Source: Mycolicibacterium elephantis DSM 44368
GTDB lineage: Bacteria; Actinomycetota; Actinomycetes; Mycobacteriales; Mycobacteriaceae
Direction: 5' to 3'
NCBI RefSeq assembly: GCF_004014805.1
Contig: NZ_ATDN01000010.1
Span: 62,001-126,000 of the forward strand
DNA length: 64,000 nucleotides
A program made the position numbers and the translations under genes. Positions 8,947 to 16,552 of this stretch are shown in pieces; the stretch's first letter is position 1; each line of letters starts with the position of its first letter. The notes beneath the pieces were generated by a model. The model searched no databases, had not been told where the DNA came from, and saw nothing but the letters and a program-made list of their open reading frames with translations.

Positions 8947-10181
8947 TGCCCGGTCTGCTACGCCCTGTCGAGGAACACCAGCGCGTCGTCACGAGCCTCA
9001 TCGCGCCCCGGCCCGCCGTTGGCGTTCCGCTCGCCGACGCGCTGGGCCTGGTGCTGGCCGACGACGTCGTCGCGCCGCTGTCGTTACCCGGGTTCGACAA
9101 CTCAGCCATGGACGGATACGCCGTCGTCGCCGACGACGTGGCGGGCGCGTCAGCCGAGCAGCCCGTCGTCCTGCCCGTCGCCGAGGACATCCCGGCCGGC
9201 CGCACCGATGTGCTGATGCTCAAACCCGGTACCGCACACCGGATCATGACCGGGGCGCCGGTGCCGTCCGGCGCGACGGCCGTCGTGCCCGTCGAGGCGA
9301 CCGACGGCGGCGTCGACACGGTCGCCATCCGCGCCGCCGCGCCACCCGGAAAGCACATCCGCCGCGCGGGCGAGGACGTCACCGCGGGCACGACGGTGTT
9401 GCGCAGCGGGCACCTGGTCACCCCGGCGGCGCTGGGGCTGGCGGCCGCACTCGGATTGGGTGAGCTGGCGGTGATTCCGCGCCAGCGGGTGGTGGTGATG
9501 TCGACGGGCACCGAACTGGTCTCCCCCGGCACACCGCTGCGGCCCGGCCAGATCTACGAGTCCAACGCGGTGATGCTGACCGCCGCGCTGCGCGACGCCG
9601 GCGCCGAGGTGGTGGCCTCGACGATGTCCGGAGACGACGTCGACTCCTTCCGCGCCACGCTGTCCCGCCACGCCGGAAACGCCGATCTGATCGTCACGAC
9701 CGGCGGGGTGAGCGCGGGCGCCTATGAGGTCGTCAAGGACGCATTGGGCGGTTCCGTCGATTTCGTCAAGGTCGCGATGCAGCCGGGCATGCCGCAGGGC
9801 TGCGGGCGCGTCGCCGGAGCAGGTTCGCCTGCGACATCAGAAACAGCCACGCCGATCGTCACGCTGCCTGGCAACCCCGTCAGCGCTCTGGTGTCCTTCG
9901 AGGTGTTCCTGCGGTCGCCGCTGCGCGCCGCGATGGGGCTGCCCAACCCCGACCGGCCGCGCCGCACCGCCGTGTTGACCGAGGATCTGACCTCCCCGCG
10001 CGGTAAGCGCCAGTTTCGCCGCGGCGTGTTCGACGCCGACGCGGGCACCGTCACCAGTTACGGCCCGCCTGCGTCGCACCATCTGCGCTGGCTGGCGTCG
10101 GCGAACTGTCTGCTGGAGATCGACGAGGACGTCACGGAGGTAGCTGCGGGCACGCAGGTGCGGGTCTGGGACCTGGCATAG
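8946..10181 (+). CDS. moeA2: Molybdopterin molybdenumtransferase MoeA2
   Basis: 411 residues. MoeA inserts molybdate into adenylylated molybdopterin to make active molybdenum cofactor. Landmarks: FDNSAMDGYAVV (MoeA N-terminal signature), TGAPVPSGA, the molybdopterin-binding domain with VVVMSTGTEL and IVTTGGVSAGAYE, PGNPVSALVSFEVF, and the C-terminal MoeA IV domain (FRRGVF...). The start overlaps the SDR stop by one base; an upstream in-frame start inside the SDR gene is less likely. It is one of usually two MoeA paralogues in mycobacteria, and its position next to psd/pssA matches Rv0438c. Confidence 0.95.
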   Translation: MPGLLRPVEEHQRVVTSLIAPRPAVGVPLADALGLVLADDVVAPLSLPGFDNSAMDGYAVVADDVAGASAEQPVVLPVAEDIPAGRTDVLMLKPGTAHRIMTGAPVPSGATAVVPVEATDGGVDTVAIRAAAPPGKHIRRAGEDVTAGTTVLRSGHLVTPAALGLAAALGLGELAVIPRQRVVVMSTGTELVSPGTPLRPGQIYESNAVMLTAALRDAGAEVVASTMSGDDVDSFRATLSRHAGNADLIVTTGGVSAGAYEVVKDALGGSVDFVKVAMQPGMPQGCGRVAGAGSPATSETATPIVTLPGNPVSALVSFEVFLRSPLRAAMGLPNPDRPRRTAVLTEDLTSPRGKRQFRRGVFDADAGTVTSYGPPASHHLRWLASANCLLEIDEDVTEVAAGTQVRVWDLA

Positions 10182-10206
10182 CGGTCGTGGCCGGCGCGTG
10201 CGCCCG

Positions 10207-10212
10207 TAGAAT
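10207..10212 (+). promoter_or_regulatory. -10 box upstream of psd
   Basis: TAGAAT lies 9 nt before the psd ATG in the 40-bp gap after moeA2, giving an almost leaderless start. It suggests that psd-pssA-AAA has its own promoter besides read-through from moeA2. Confidence 0.45.
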
Positions 10213-10221
10213 CGCGGGACG

Positions 10222-10950
10222 ATGGCCAGACGCCCCGACCTCAAATCCGGCCCCGAGCGGCTCGCGGCGCTGGTGCGCACCACGATTCCACCGATGCACC
10301 GCGCCGGGCTCCCCTTCGTGGGGGCCAGCCTCGCGGTCGCCGCGCTCGGCTGGCGCAACCCCTGGCTCCGCCGCGCCGGGCTGACCTCGGCGGCCGCCAA
10401 CGCGGCGTTCTTCCGGCACCCGCCCCGCGTCGCACCGACTCGCCCAGGCCTCATCGTGGCACCGGCCGACGGGTTGATCTGCCTCATCGAAGAGAAACCT
10501 CCGCCAGCCGAACTCGGTTTGCCTGCAACGCCGTTGCCGCGCATCAGCATCTTCCTTTCGGTGTTCGACGCGCACGTGCAGCGCGCACCGATCGGGGGTG
10601 AGGTCACCGCCGTCGTGCACCGGCCGGGGCTGTTCGGCTCGGCCGAACTCGAGGCGGCCAGCGAGGACAACGAACGCAACAGCATGGTGATCCGCAGCCC
10701 CGAGGGCGTCGAGGTGATCGCCGTGCAGATCGCCGGGCTGATCGCGCGCCGCATCGTGTGCGAGGCCAAAGTCGGCGACAAACTCACGATGGGACAGACG
10801 TACGGGCTGATCCGGTACGGGTCGCGGCTGGACACCTACCTGCCCGCGGACGCGAACGTCTTGGTGACCACCGGGCAGCGCGCGCTGGCCGGCGAGACGG
10901 TATTGGCCGAGCTGCCGCGATCCGATGTCGCCGCCGGAGCGGCTCCGTGA
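10222..10950 (+). CDS. psd: Phosphatidylserine decarboxylase (short PSD form)
   Basis: 242 residues. It converts phosphatidylserine to phosphatidylethanolamine at the membrane. The proenzyme self-cleaves at Gly-Ser: here G200-S201 in RYGSRLD, the serine becoming the pyruvoyl group of the alpha chain. [10 protein letters not shown] (about 115-123) is the conserved His motif, and an N-terminal hydrophobic stretch lies at about 29-45. The short length and cleavage motif are those of the PSD-A class found in mycobacteria (Rv0437c, 231 aa). The stop overlaps the pssA GTG start (GTGA), coupling the two consecutive enzymes of PE synthesis. Confidence 0.95.
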   Translation: MARRPDLKSGPERLAALVRTTIPPMHRAGLPFVGASLAVAALGWRNPWLRRAGLTSAAANAAFFRHPPRVAPTRPGLIVAPADGLICLIEEKPPPAELGLPATPLPRISIFLSVFDAHVQRAPIGGEVTAVVHRPGLFGSAELEAASEDNERNSMVIRSPEGVEVIAVQIAGLIARRIVCEAKVGDKLTMGQTYGLIRYGSRLDTYLPADANVLVTTGQRALAGETVLAELPRSDVAAGAAP

Positions 10951-11798
10951 TCAAACCTCGGGTCAAGCCGGGCGTGGTCAGCCTGCGCATCCTGCCCAGC
11001 GGTATGACGGTGGCCGCGATCTGCCTGGGCCTGACCGCGGTCAAGATGGCGCTGGACACCCGCCCCACCGAAGCGATGGCGTTCCTGGCCGTCGCGGCGA
11101 TCCTCGACGCGCTCGACGGGCGGATGGCCCGCGCGCTGAAGGCGACCTCGCGGATGGGCGAGGAGGTCGACTCCCTGGCCGACGCGGTCAACTTCGGTGT
11201 GGCACCGGCGTTCATCGTCTACGGCACGCTGCTGTCGCAGTCGCAGGTCGGCTGGATGGTGGTGCTGCTGTATGCGGTGTGCATCGTGCTGCGCCTGGCG
11301 CGGTACAACGCGATGCTCGAGATCGATCAGCCCGCCTACGAGAAGAAGTACTTCGTCGGGATGCCCGCGCCCGCCGGGGCGATCGGGGCGATCGGACCGC
11401 TGGCCGCCAAAATGCAGTTCGGCGAGGGCTGGTGGACGTCGGAGTGGGCGGTGGTCATCTGGATGGTCGGCGTCTCGCTGCTGGTGGTCAGCACCATCCC
11501 GATGCGCAAGATCCACACGTTCTCGGTGTCGCCCAACATGGTCGCCCCGCTGCTGGCGCTGCTGGCCATCGCAGTCGCGGCCGCGATCCTCTACGGCTAC
11601 CTCGTGATCCTGTTGATCATCGCGGCGTACGTCATCCACATCCCGTTCGCCGTGCGGACCAAACGATTCCTCGCCGAGCATCCCGAGGTGTGGGACGAGC
11701 GGCCGCGCCAGCAGCGCGCGGCGCGACGGGCCATCCGCCGCGCACAGCCACATCGACGCTCGATGCTGCGGCTCGGACTGCGGAGGCCAGGGTCCTGA
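10947..11798 (+). CDS. pssA: CDP-diacylglycerol-serine O-phosphatidyltransferase
   Basis: 283 residues with GTG start overlapping the psd stop. It makes phosphatidylserine from CDP-diacylglycerol and serine in the plasma membrane. The CDP-alcohol phosphotransferase signature is intact: D57-G58, A61-R62, G71, D75 and D79 in [23 protein letters not shown]. About six to eight TM helices follow, ending in a basic tail ([14 protein letters not shown]). Its product feeds the enzyme of the preceding gene. The last four bases overlap the proposed CTG start of the AAA gene. Confidence 0.95.
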   Translation: MIKPRVKPGVVSLRILPSGMTVAAICLGLTAVKMALDTRPTEAMAFLAVAAILDALDGRMARALKATSRMGEEVDSLADAVNFGVAPAFIVYGTLLSQSQVGWMVVLLYAVCIVLRLARYNAMLEIDQPAYEKKYFVGMPAPAGAIGAIGPLAAKMQFGEGWWTSEWAVVIWMVGVSLLVVSTIPMRKIHTFSVSPNMVAPLLALLAIAVAAAILYGYLVILLIIAAYVIHIPFAVRTKRFLAEHPEVWDERPRQQRAARRAIRRAQPHRRSMLRLGLRRPGS

Positions 11799-13993
11799 CG
11801 AAACCCACACAGCAACTCGCCCTGACCGCACGGTTGAACACGTCAGCGCTGGACTCCCGGCGCGGCGTGGTCCGGCTGCATCCCGAAGCCATTGCGGCAC
11901 TCGGTATTCGAGAGTGGGACGCCGTGTCGTTGACGGGCTCACGCACCACCTCCGCCGTCGTGGGGGCCGCACCGGCGGGCGCCCCGGTGGGAACGGCGCT
12001 GCTCGACGACGTCACCCTGTCCAACGCGGGTCTGCGGGAGGACGCCACGGTGCTCGTCGCCCCGGTCACGGTCTACGGCGCGCGTTCGGTCACGCTGTCG
12101 GGCTCCAAGCTGGCGACACAGTCGATTTCGCCGCAAACTCTGCGACAAGCGTTGCTGGGCAAGGTGATGACCGTCGGTGACACGGTGTCGCTGCTGCCCC
12201 GCGAGCTCGGGCCCGACATCCCCACCTCGCGGGCCACCGCGGCGCTGGCGTCGTCGGTCGGCATCACCTGGACATCCGAACTGCTGACAGTGACGGCCAC
12301 CGACCCCGCGGGCCCGGTCAGCGTGCAACCCAATTCATCGGTGGCTTGGGCATCGACGGGCACGTCGGCCACGAGCACGTCGGCGCCGGCGCCGACCACC
12401 GCGCCCCCACCCTCGACCCCGGTGCGCAGCATCGACGACCTCAAGGGCGCCCAGGCCCAGGCCGAGCGCCTGACCGAATGGCTCAAGCTCGCACTCGATC
12501 AGCCCGAGCTGTTGGAAACCCTCGGCGCCACAGCCAATCTCGGGGTGATGGTGTCCGGTCCCGCCGGCGTCGGCAAGGCCACCATGGTGCGTGCCGTGTG
12601 CGCCGACCGGCGACTCGTCGAGCTCGACGGCCCCGACGTCGGTGCGCTGAACGCCGAGGAGAGGCTGCGCAGCGTGGCGTCGGCGGCGAACACCGTCCGC
12701 GACGGCGGCGGGGTGCTGCTGATCACCGACATCGACGCGCTGCTGCCCGCTGACCCGGATCCGGTGGCGTCGCTGATCCTGGCCGAACTCCGCAACGCCG
12801 TCAGCACCCCGGGGGTGGCGGTCATCGCGACCTCGGCGGTACCCGAGAATGTCGACGCGCGGCTGCGCGCACCCGATTTGTGCGACCGCGAGCTCGGACT
12901 CCCGCTGCCCGACGGCGCAATCCGCAAGCAGCTGTTGGAAGTGCTGCTACGCGACGTGCCCGCAGTCGATCTCAACCTCGACGAAGTCGCCGATCGCACA
13001 CCGGGTTTCGTCGTCGCAGACCTGGCCGCACTGGTCCGCGAGGCGGCGCTGCGGGCGGCGGCGCGGGCCAGCGCCGACGGGGAGCCGCCGCGGCTGACCC
13101 AGGAAGACCTGGTCGGGGCGACGTCGGTCATTCGCCCGCTGTCGCGTTCGGCCACCGAGGAGGTCTCCGTCGGCTCGGTGACCCTCGAGGACGTCGGCGA
13201 CATGGCCGCCACCAAGCAGGCGCTCACCGAGGCGGTGCTGTGGCCGCTGCAGCATCCTGACACGTTTCAGCGCCTCGGCGTCGCGCTGCCGCGCGGTGTA
13301 CTGCTCTACGGTCCGCCGGGGTGCGGCAAGACGTTCGTGGTGCGGGCGCTGGCCAGTTCGGGCCGGCTGTCGGTGCACGCGGTCAAGGGCGCCGAGCTGA
13401 TGGACAAATGGGTCGGGTCATCGGAAAAGGCGGTGCGCGAACTGTTTCAACGCGCCCGTGACTCCGCGCCGTCGTTGGTGTTCCTCGACGAGATCGACGC
13501 GCTGGCGCCCCGGCGCGGGCAGAGCTTCGATTCCGGTGTCACCGATCGCGTGGTGGCCACGCTGTTGACCGAACTCGACGGCATCGACCCGCTGCGCGAC
13601 GTGGTGGTGCTCGGCGCGACGAACCGGCCCGACCTGATCGATCCCGCGCTGTTGCGGCCCGGGCGCCTGGAGAAGCTGGTCTTCGTCGAGCCGCCCGACG
13701 CCGAGGCCCGCCGCGAGATCCTGCGCACCGCGGGCAAGTCGATCCCGCTGGCCTCCGAGGGTGATCAGGCTGTGGACCTCGACGCGCTCGCCGACGAACT
13801 GGAGGGCTACAGCGCGGCTGACTGCGTCGCACTGCTGCGCGAGTCGGCGCTGACCGCGATGCGCCGGTCCATCGACGCGGCCGACGTCACGGCCGCCGAC
13901 GTCGCCGCAGCCCGGCAGACCGTGCGCCCGTCGCTGGACGCGGCGCAGGTCGAGTCGCTGCGCGCGTTCGCCCGAACCAGAACGGCCCGCTGA
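11795..13993 (+). CDS. Double-module AAA+ ATPase (Cdc48/VAT-like, Rv0435c-like), probable CTG start
   Basis: 732 residues if read from the CTG at 11795, which overlaps the pssA stop (CTGA). That start reproduces the length (728 aa, from memory) and the N-terminal alignment of Rv0435c (MT...LTARLNTSA). The next standard starts are TTG at 11834 and GTG further in, both of which would cut the conserved N-terminus. An N-terminal double-psi-barrel-like domain (about 8-180) precedes a Pro/Ser/Thr linker. Module 1 has Walker A GPAGVGKA (255-262) but Walker B ends LITDID, with Ile where the catalytic Glu is expected. Module 2 is complete: GPPGCGKT (506-513), LVFLDEID (561-568), GATNRPDLIDPALLRPGR. 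Probably a protein-remodelling unfoldase; the substrate is unknown. Confidence 0.9.
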   Translation: MTKPTQQLALTARLNTSALDSRRGVVRLHPEAIAALGIREWDAVSLTGSRTTSAVVGAAPAGAPVGTALLDDVTLSNAGLREDATVLVAPVTVYGARSVTLSGSKLATQSISPQTLRQALLGKVMTVGDTVSLLPRELGPDIPTSRATAALASSVGITWTSELLTVTATDPAGPVSVQPNSSVAWASTGTSATSTSAPAPTTAPPPSTPVRSIDDLKGAQAQAERLTEWLKLALDQPELLETLGATANLGVMVSGPAGVGKATMVRAVCADRRLVELDGPDVGALNAEERLRSVASAANTVRDGGGVLLITDIDALLPADPDPVASLILAELRNAVSTPGVAVIATSAVPENVDARLRAPDLCDRELGLPLPDGAIRKQLLEVLLRDVPAVDLNLDEVADRTPGFVVADLAALVREAALRAAARASADGEPPRLTQEDLVGATSVIRPLSRSATEEVSVGSVTLEDVGDMAATKQALTEAVLWPLQHPDTFQRLGVALPRGVLLYGPPGCGKTFVVRALASSGRLSVHAVKGAELMDKWVGSSEKAVRELFQRARDSAPSLVFLDEIDALAPRRGQSFDSGVTDRVVATLLTELDGIDPLRDVVVLGATNRPDLIDPALLRPGRLEKLVFVEPPDAEARREILRTAGKSIPLASEGDQAVDLDALADELEGYSAADCVALLRESALTAMRRSIDAADVTAADVAAARQTVRPSLDAAQVESLRAFARTRTAR

Positions 13994-14022
13994 CCTCCAC
14001 TTTCTCCACCGAGCATCCGCAT

Positions 14023-14078
14023 CTTGACAGTGCCAAGTTGACGAGGCATAGTCGGACAGTGAACTTGTCATTGTCAAG
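14023..14078 (+). promoter_or_regulatory. Promoter with paired palindromic operators upstream of the DUF1707 gene
   Basis: TTGACA (14024-14029), 17 bp, CATAGT (14047-14052) forms a good vegetative promoter. Two 15-bp imperfect palindromes of form CTTGnCAnTGnCAAG flank it: 14023-14037, covering the -35 box, and 14064-14078, just past the predicted start site. Together the arms form a 20-bp inverted repeat with 17/20 matches. This geometry fits a dimeric repressor occluding the promoter. The regulator is not encoded next to it. Confidence 0.65.
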
Positions 14079-14095
14079 ATCGAGGAGGTCCCGCC

Positions 14096-14584
14096 ATGAC
14101 CGCCCCCCACACGGCCGAGGTCCGCGCCGGCGACCGCGACCGGGAGAAGACCGCGAACCTGCTCGGGCTGGCGCTGGCGCAGGGCTATCTCGCGATGGAC
14201 GAATACGAGTCGCGGCTGCAGACCACGTTCGCGGCCGAGACCCGCGCGCAGTTGCGTCACCTGACCAGCGACCTGCCCGTCGAGCGGCTCAAGCGCAACG
14301 ATCCCCGCCGCCACGAAGCCCGCAGGCGGGCGGTCAGGCACAGCGTCCGGTTCCACCTGGCCGGCTACCTGACGATGGTCGCGATCGTGCTGACGGTGTG
14401 GCTGGCGGTCGGCCTGACCGCGGGCTCCTGGTACTTCTGGCCGATCTGGCCGATCCTCGGCGCGGGCGTCGGGCTGCTCGGCCACACGCTGTCATCGACC
14501 GGCGCTCGCTCGCATCGGCGCGAATTACACAGCGCGGCAACCGATCTCATGTCTGTACCGGTAGTCTGCCGATTCCGACCGTGA
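14096..14584 (+). CDS. DUF1707 (SHOCT-like) and 2TM-domain protein
   Basis: 162 residues. The N-terminal DUF1707 domain ([33 protein letters not shown]...) is a short helical module often found at the N-terminus of actinobacterial membrane proteins. A basic linker ([12 protein letters not shown]) follows, then two TM helices (about 86-106 and 109-127, 2TM pattern [19 protein letters not shown]). GAGGAGG sits 7 nt before the ATG. Function is unknown; the regulated promoter suggests an inducible envelope or stress role. Confidence 0.82.
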   Translation: MTAPHTAEVRAGDRDREKTANLLGLALAQGYLAMDEYESRLQTTFAAETRAQLRHLTSDLPVERLKRNDPRRHEARRRAVRHSVRFHLAGYLTMVAIVLTVWLAVGLTAGSWYFWPIWPILGAGVGLLGHTLSSTGARSHRRELHSAATDLMSVPVVCRFRP

Positions 14585-14711
14585 ACCGTCCGCCGGTCGA
14601 CTACGCTTTCACGTAGGTGTTCGCCCCGCTGGTCACCAGCACGTCACGGGCGCTCGGAGTTTCAGCTCAGTCGGGTCAACGGGTCGACGAACCGATCGGA
14701 GAACGACGACC

Positions 14712-15215
14712 ATGACACTTGCCGCCGACAACCACGGAACCCGATGGAAGAACGTCATGCAAGCACATGAGATCGCGGTGACCCCTCCGACGGTCCGGAT
14801 GGACGACCCGGTATCCAAAGCCGTGCAGCTGATGGTGGTCAACCGGCTGCCCGGGCTCGTCGTCGTCGACGACAAGGACATTCCGGTCGCCGTGCTGCCC
14901 GGCACCCAGGTGCTGCGGCTGGCGATCCCCGAGTCCTACCGCGACGACCCGGCGCTGGTGCGCACCGTCGACGAGATCCACGCCGACCTGTTCTGGCACG
15001 GCACCGGCAAGCTCACCGTTGGTGACTGCCTGCCCACCCCGGTCGCCAAGCCGGTGACCGTCTCGCCCGATGCCACGCTGCTCGAGGTGGCCGCAGTGAT
15101 GGCCACCAAGCGAAGTCCGCTGATCGCCGTCGTCAACGGCGAGGGCAGGCTCGTCGGCGCGGTGACCCTGGAGCGGCTCCTCACCAGCTTGGCCGTGGCC
15201 GGGCCCAACGACTGA
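14712..15215 (+). CDS. CBS-domain pair protein
   Basis: 167 residues made almost entirely of two CBS motifs (about 15-70 and 105-162): [27 protein letters not shown] and [38 protein letters not shown] pairs bind adenine nucleotides and gate transporters or enzymes. GGAGA lies about 8 nt upstream of the ATG. It is followed after 12 nt by an ArsB/NhaD-type permease, so it may be that transporter's regulatory subunit; this is an inference from position. Confidence 0.85.
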   Translation: MTLAADNHGTRWKNVMQAHEIAVTPPTVRMDDPVSKAVQLMVVNRLPGLVVVDDKDIPVAVLPGTQVLRLAIPESYRDDPALVRTVDEIHADLFWHGTGKLTVGDCLPTPVAKPVTVSPDATLLEVAAVMATKRSPLIAVVNGEGRLVGAVTLERLLTSLAVAGPND

Positions 15216-15227
15216 ATCGTCCCGCTC

Positions 15228-16511
15228 GTGCTGGCACCACTACTGGCGCTGGCAATATTCGTCGTCGCATTCTGGTTCCTGGCGACCGAACGCGCGAACA
15301 AGGTCAAGACGGTTCTGGTCGCCGCGGGCCTGATGACCCTGCTCGGGTTGACCCCGGGTGCGCGGGTCTTCTACTCCGAACACGAGGGCATCGACTGGAA
15401 CGTCATCTTCCTGCTGCTGGGCATGATGGTGATCGTCGGCGTCGTCAAACAGACCGGCTTGTTCGACTTCCTGGCCATCTGGGCGGCAAAACGATCCAGG
15501 GGCAAGCCGTTTCGGCTCATGGTGATGCTGATGTTGATCACCGCGGTGGCCTCGCCCGTGCTCGACAACGTCACGATCATCATGCTGGTCGCACCGGTGA
15601 CGCTGGTCATCTGTGACCGGCTCGGCATCGCACCCCAACCGTTCCTCATCGCAGAGGTGCTGGCGTCGAACATCGGTGGCGCCGCCACGCTGATCGGCGA
15701 CCCGCCCAACATCATCATCGGCAGCCGGGCCGGCTTGTCTTTCAACGACTTTCTGATCCACATGGCGCCGGCGGTGGTCGTGATCTTCGTGCTGTTTGTC
15801 TTCTTCACCAGGGTGTTGTTCCGAAAAGACCTGGGCACCAACCACATGCAGCTTGAAAGAGTGATGGCTCTGCAGGAACGCCGCGCGATCAGGGACAGTC
15901 GGCTACTCGCACGCTCGATGGCGGTGCTGGCCCTGGTCATCGTCGGCTTCGGCCTGCATTCGGTGCTGCACGTCGCCCCGTCGATCGTCGCGCTGTTGGG
16001 GGCGGGCGCGATGCTGCTGGTCACCAACGTCGACGTCGGCGACGTGCTGCCGGAGGTCGAGTGGCCGACGCTGGTGTTCTTCATGGGCCTGTTCGTGATG
16101 GTCGCCGGTTTGGTGCACACCGGGGTGATCGGCCGGATCGGCAACGCCGCGGTCTCGTTCTTCGGCGACAACTTCTTTCTGGCCGCGACCGGGTTGCTGT
16201 TCGGCTCCGCCGTGCTCGGTGCGTTCGTCGACAACATCCCCTACACCGCCACGATGACGCCGGTGGTCGAACCGTTGGCCGCCGAGGCCGGGGGCGAGAC
16301 CGGCAGGGCGCTGTGGTGGGCGTTCGCCCTGGGCGCCTGCTTCTCGGGCAACGGCACCGCGATCGCGGCCAGCGCCAACGTCGTGGCCATCGGCATCGCC
16401 CAGCGCGCCGGTCACACCATCAGCTTCTGGCGGTTCACCCGCTACGGCATCGTGGTGACACTTCTCTCGACCGTGCTGGCCTGGGTGTACGTTTGGCTTC
16501 GATATTTCTGA
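15228..16511 (+). CDS. ArsB/NhaD-type ion-transporter superfamily permease
   Basis: 427 residues with GTG start and 11-12 TM helices. Signature segments are DNVTIIMLVAPVT, EVLASNIGGAATLIGDPPNIIIGS and the second inverted-repeat counterpart VDNIPYTATMTPVVEPLA with GACFSGNGTAIAASANVVAIGIA. Length is typical for mycobacterial arsB-annotated genes (about 428 aa), but the superfamily also includes Na+/H+ antiporters and carboxylate or P-protein-like carriers, and no arsR or arsC is nearby. Arsenite specificity is therefore not claimed. It lies 12 nt after the CBS gene. Confidence 0.85.
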   Translation: MLAPLLALAIFVVAFWFLATERANKVKTVLVAAGLMTLLGLTPGARVFYSEHEGIDWNVIFLLLGMMVIVGVVKQTGLFDFLAIWAAKRSRGKPFRLMVMLMLITAVASPVLDNVTIIMLVAPVTLVICDRLGIAPQPFLIAEVLASNIGGAATLIGDPPNIIIGSRAGLSFNDFLIHMAPAVVVIFVLFVFFTRVLFRKDLGTNHMQLERVMALQERRAIRDSRLLARSMAVLALVIVGFGLHSVLHVAPSIVALLGAGAMLLVTNVDVGDVLPEVEWPTLVFFMGLFVMVAGLVHTGVIGRIGNAAVSFFGDNFFLAATGLLFGSAVLGAFVDNIPYTATMTPVVEPLAAEAGGETGRALWWAFALGACFSGNGTAIAASANVVAIGIAQRAGHTISFWRFTRYGIVVTLLSTVLAWVYVWLRYF

Positions 16512-16552
16512 GCCACCTGATCTGCTGACCTGGCGGCCCGCTCAGCCGCCCC

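Noticed and set aside
10925..11794. Upstream extension of the AAA ATPase frame through pssA
   Set aside because: The extension overlaps the well-supported pssA gene in another frame and is Arg/Gly-rich with no homology; only the part from 11795 is conserved.
14585..14711. Possible RNA gene between the DUF1707 and CBS genes
   Set aside because: No tRNA-like cloverleaf, strong hairpin or riboswitch core could be drawn; only the CBS ribosome site is recognisable.
15228..16511. Calling the permease an arsenite pump (arsB)
   Set aside because: The superfamily covers several substrates and no ars regulatory or reductase genes are nearby, so a gene symbol was withheld.
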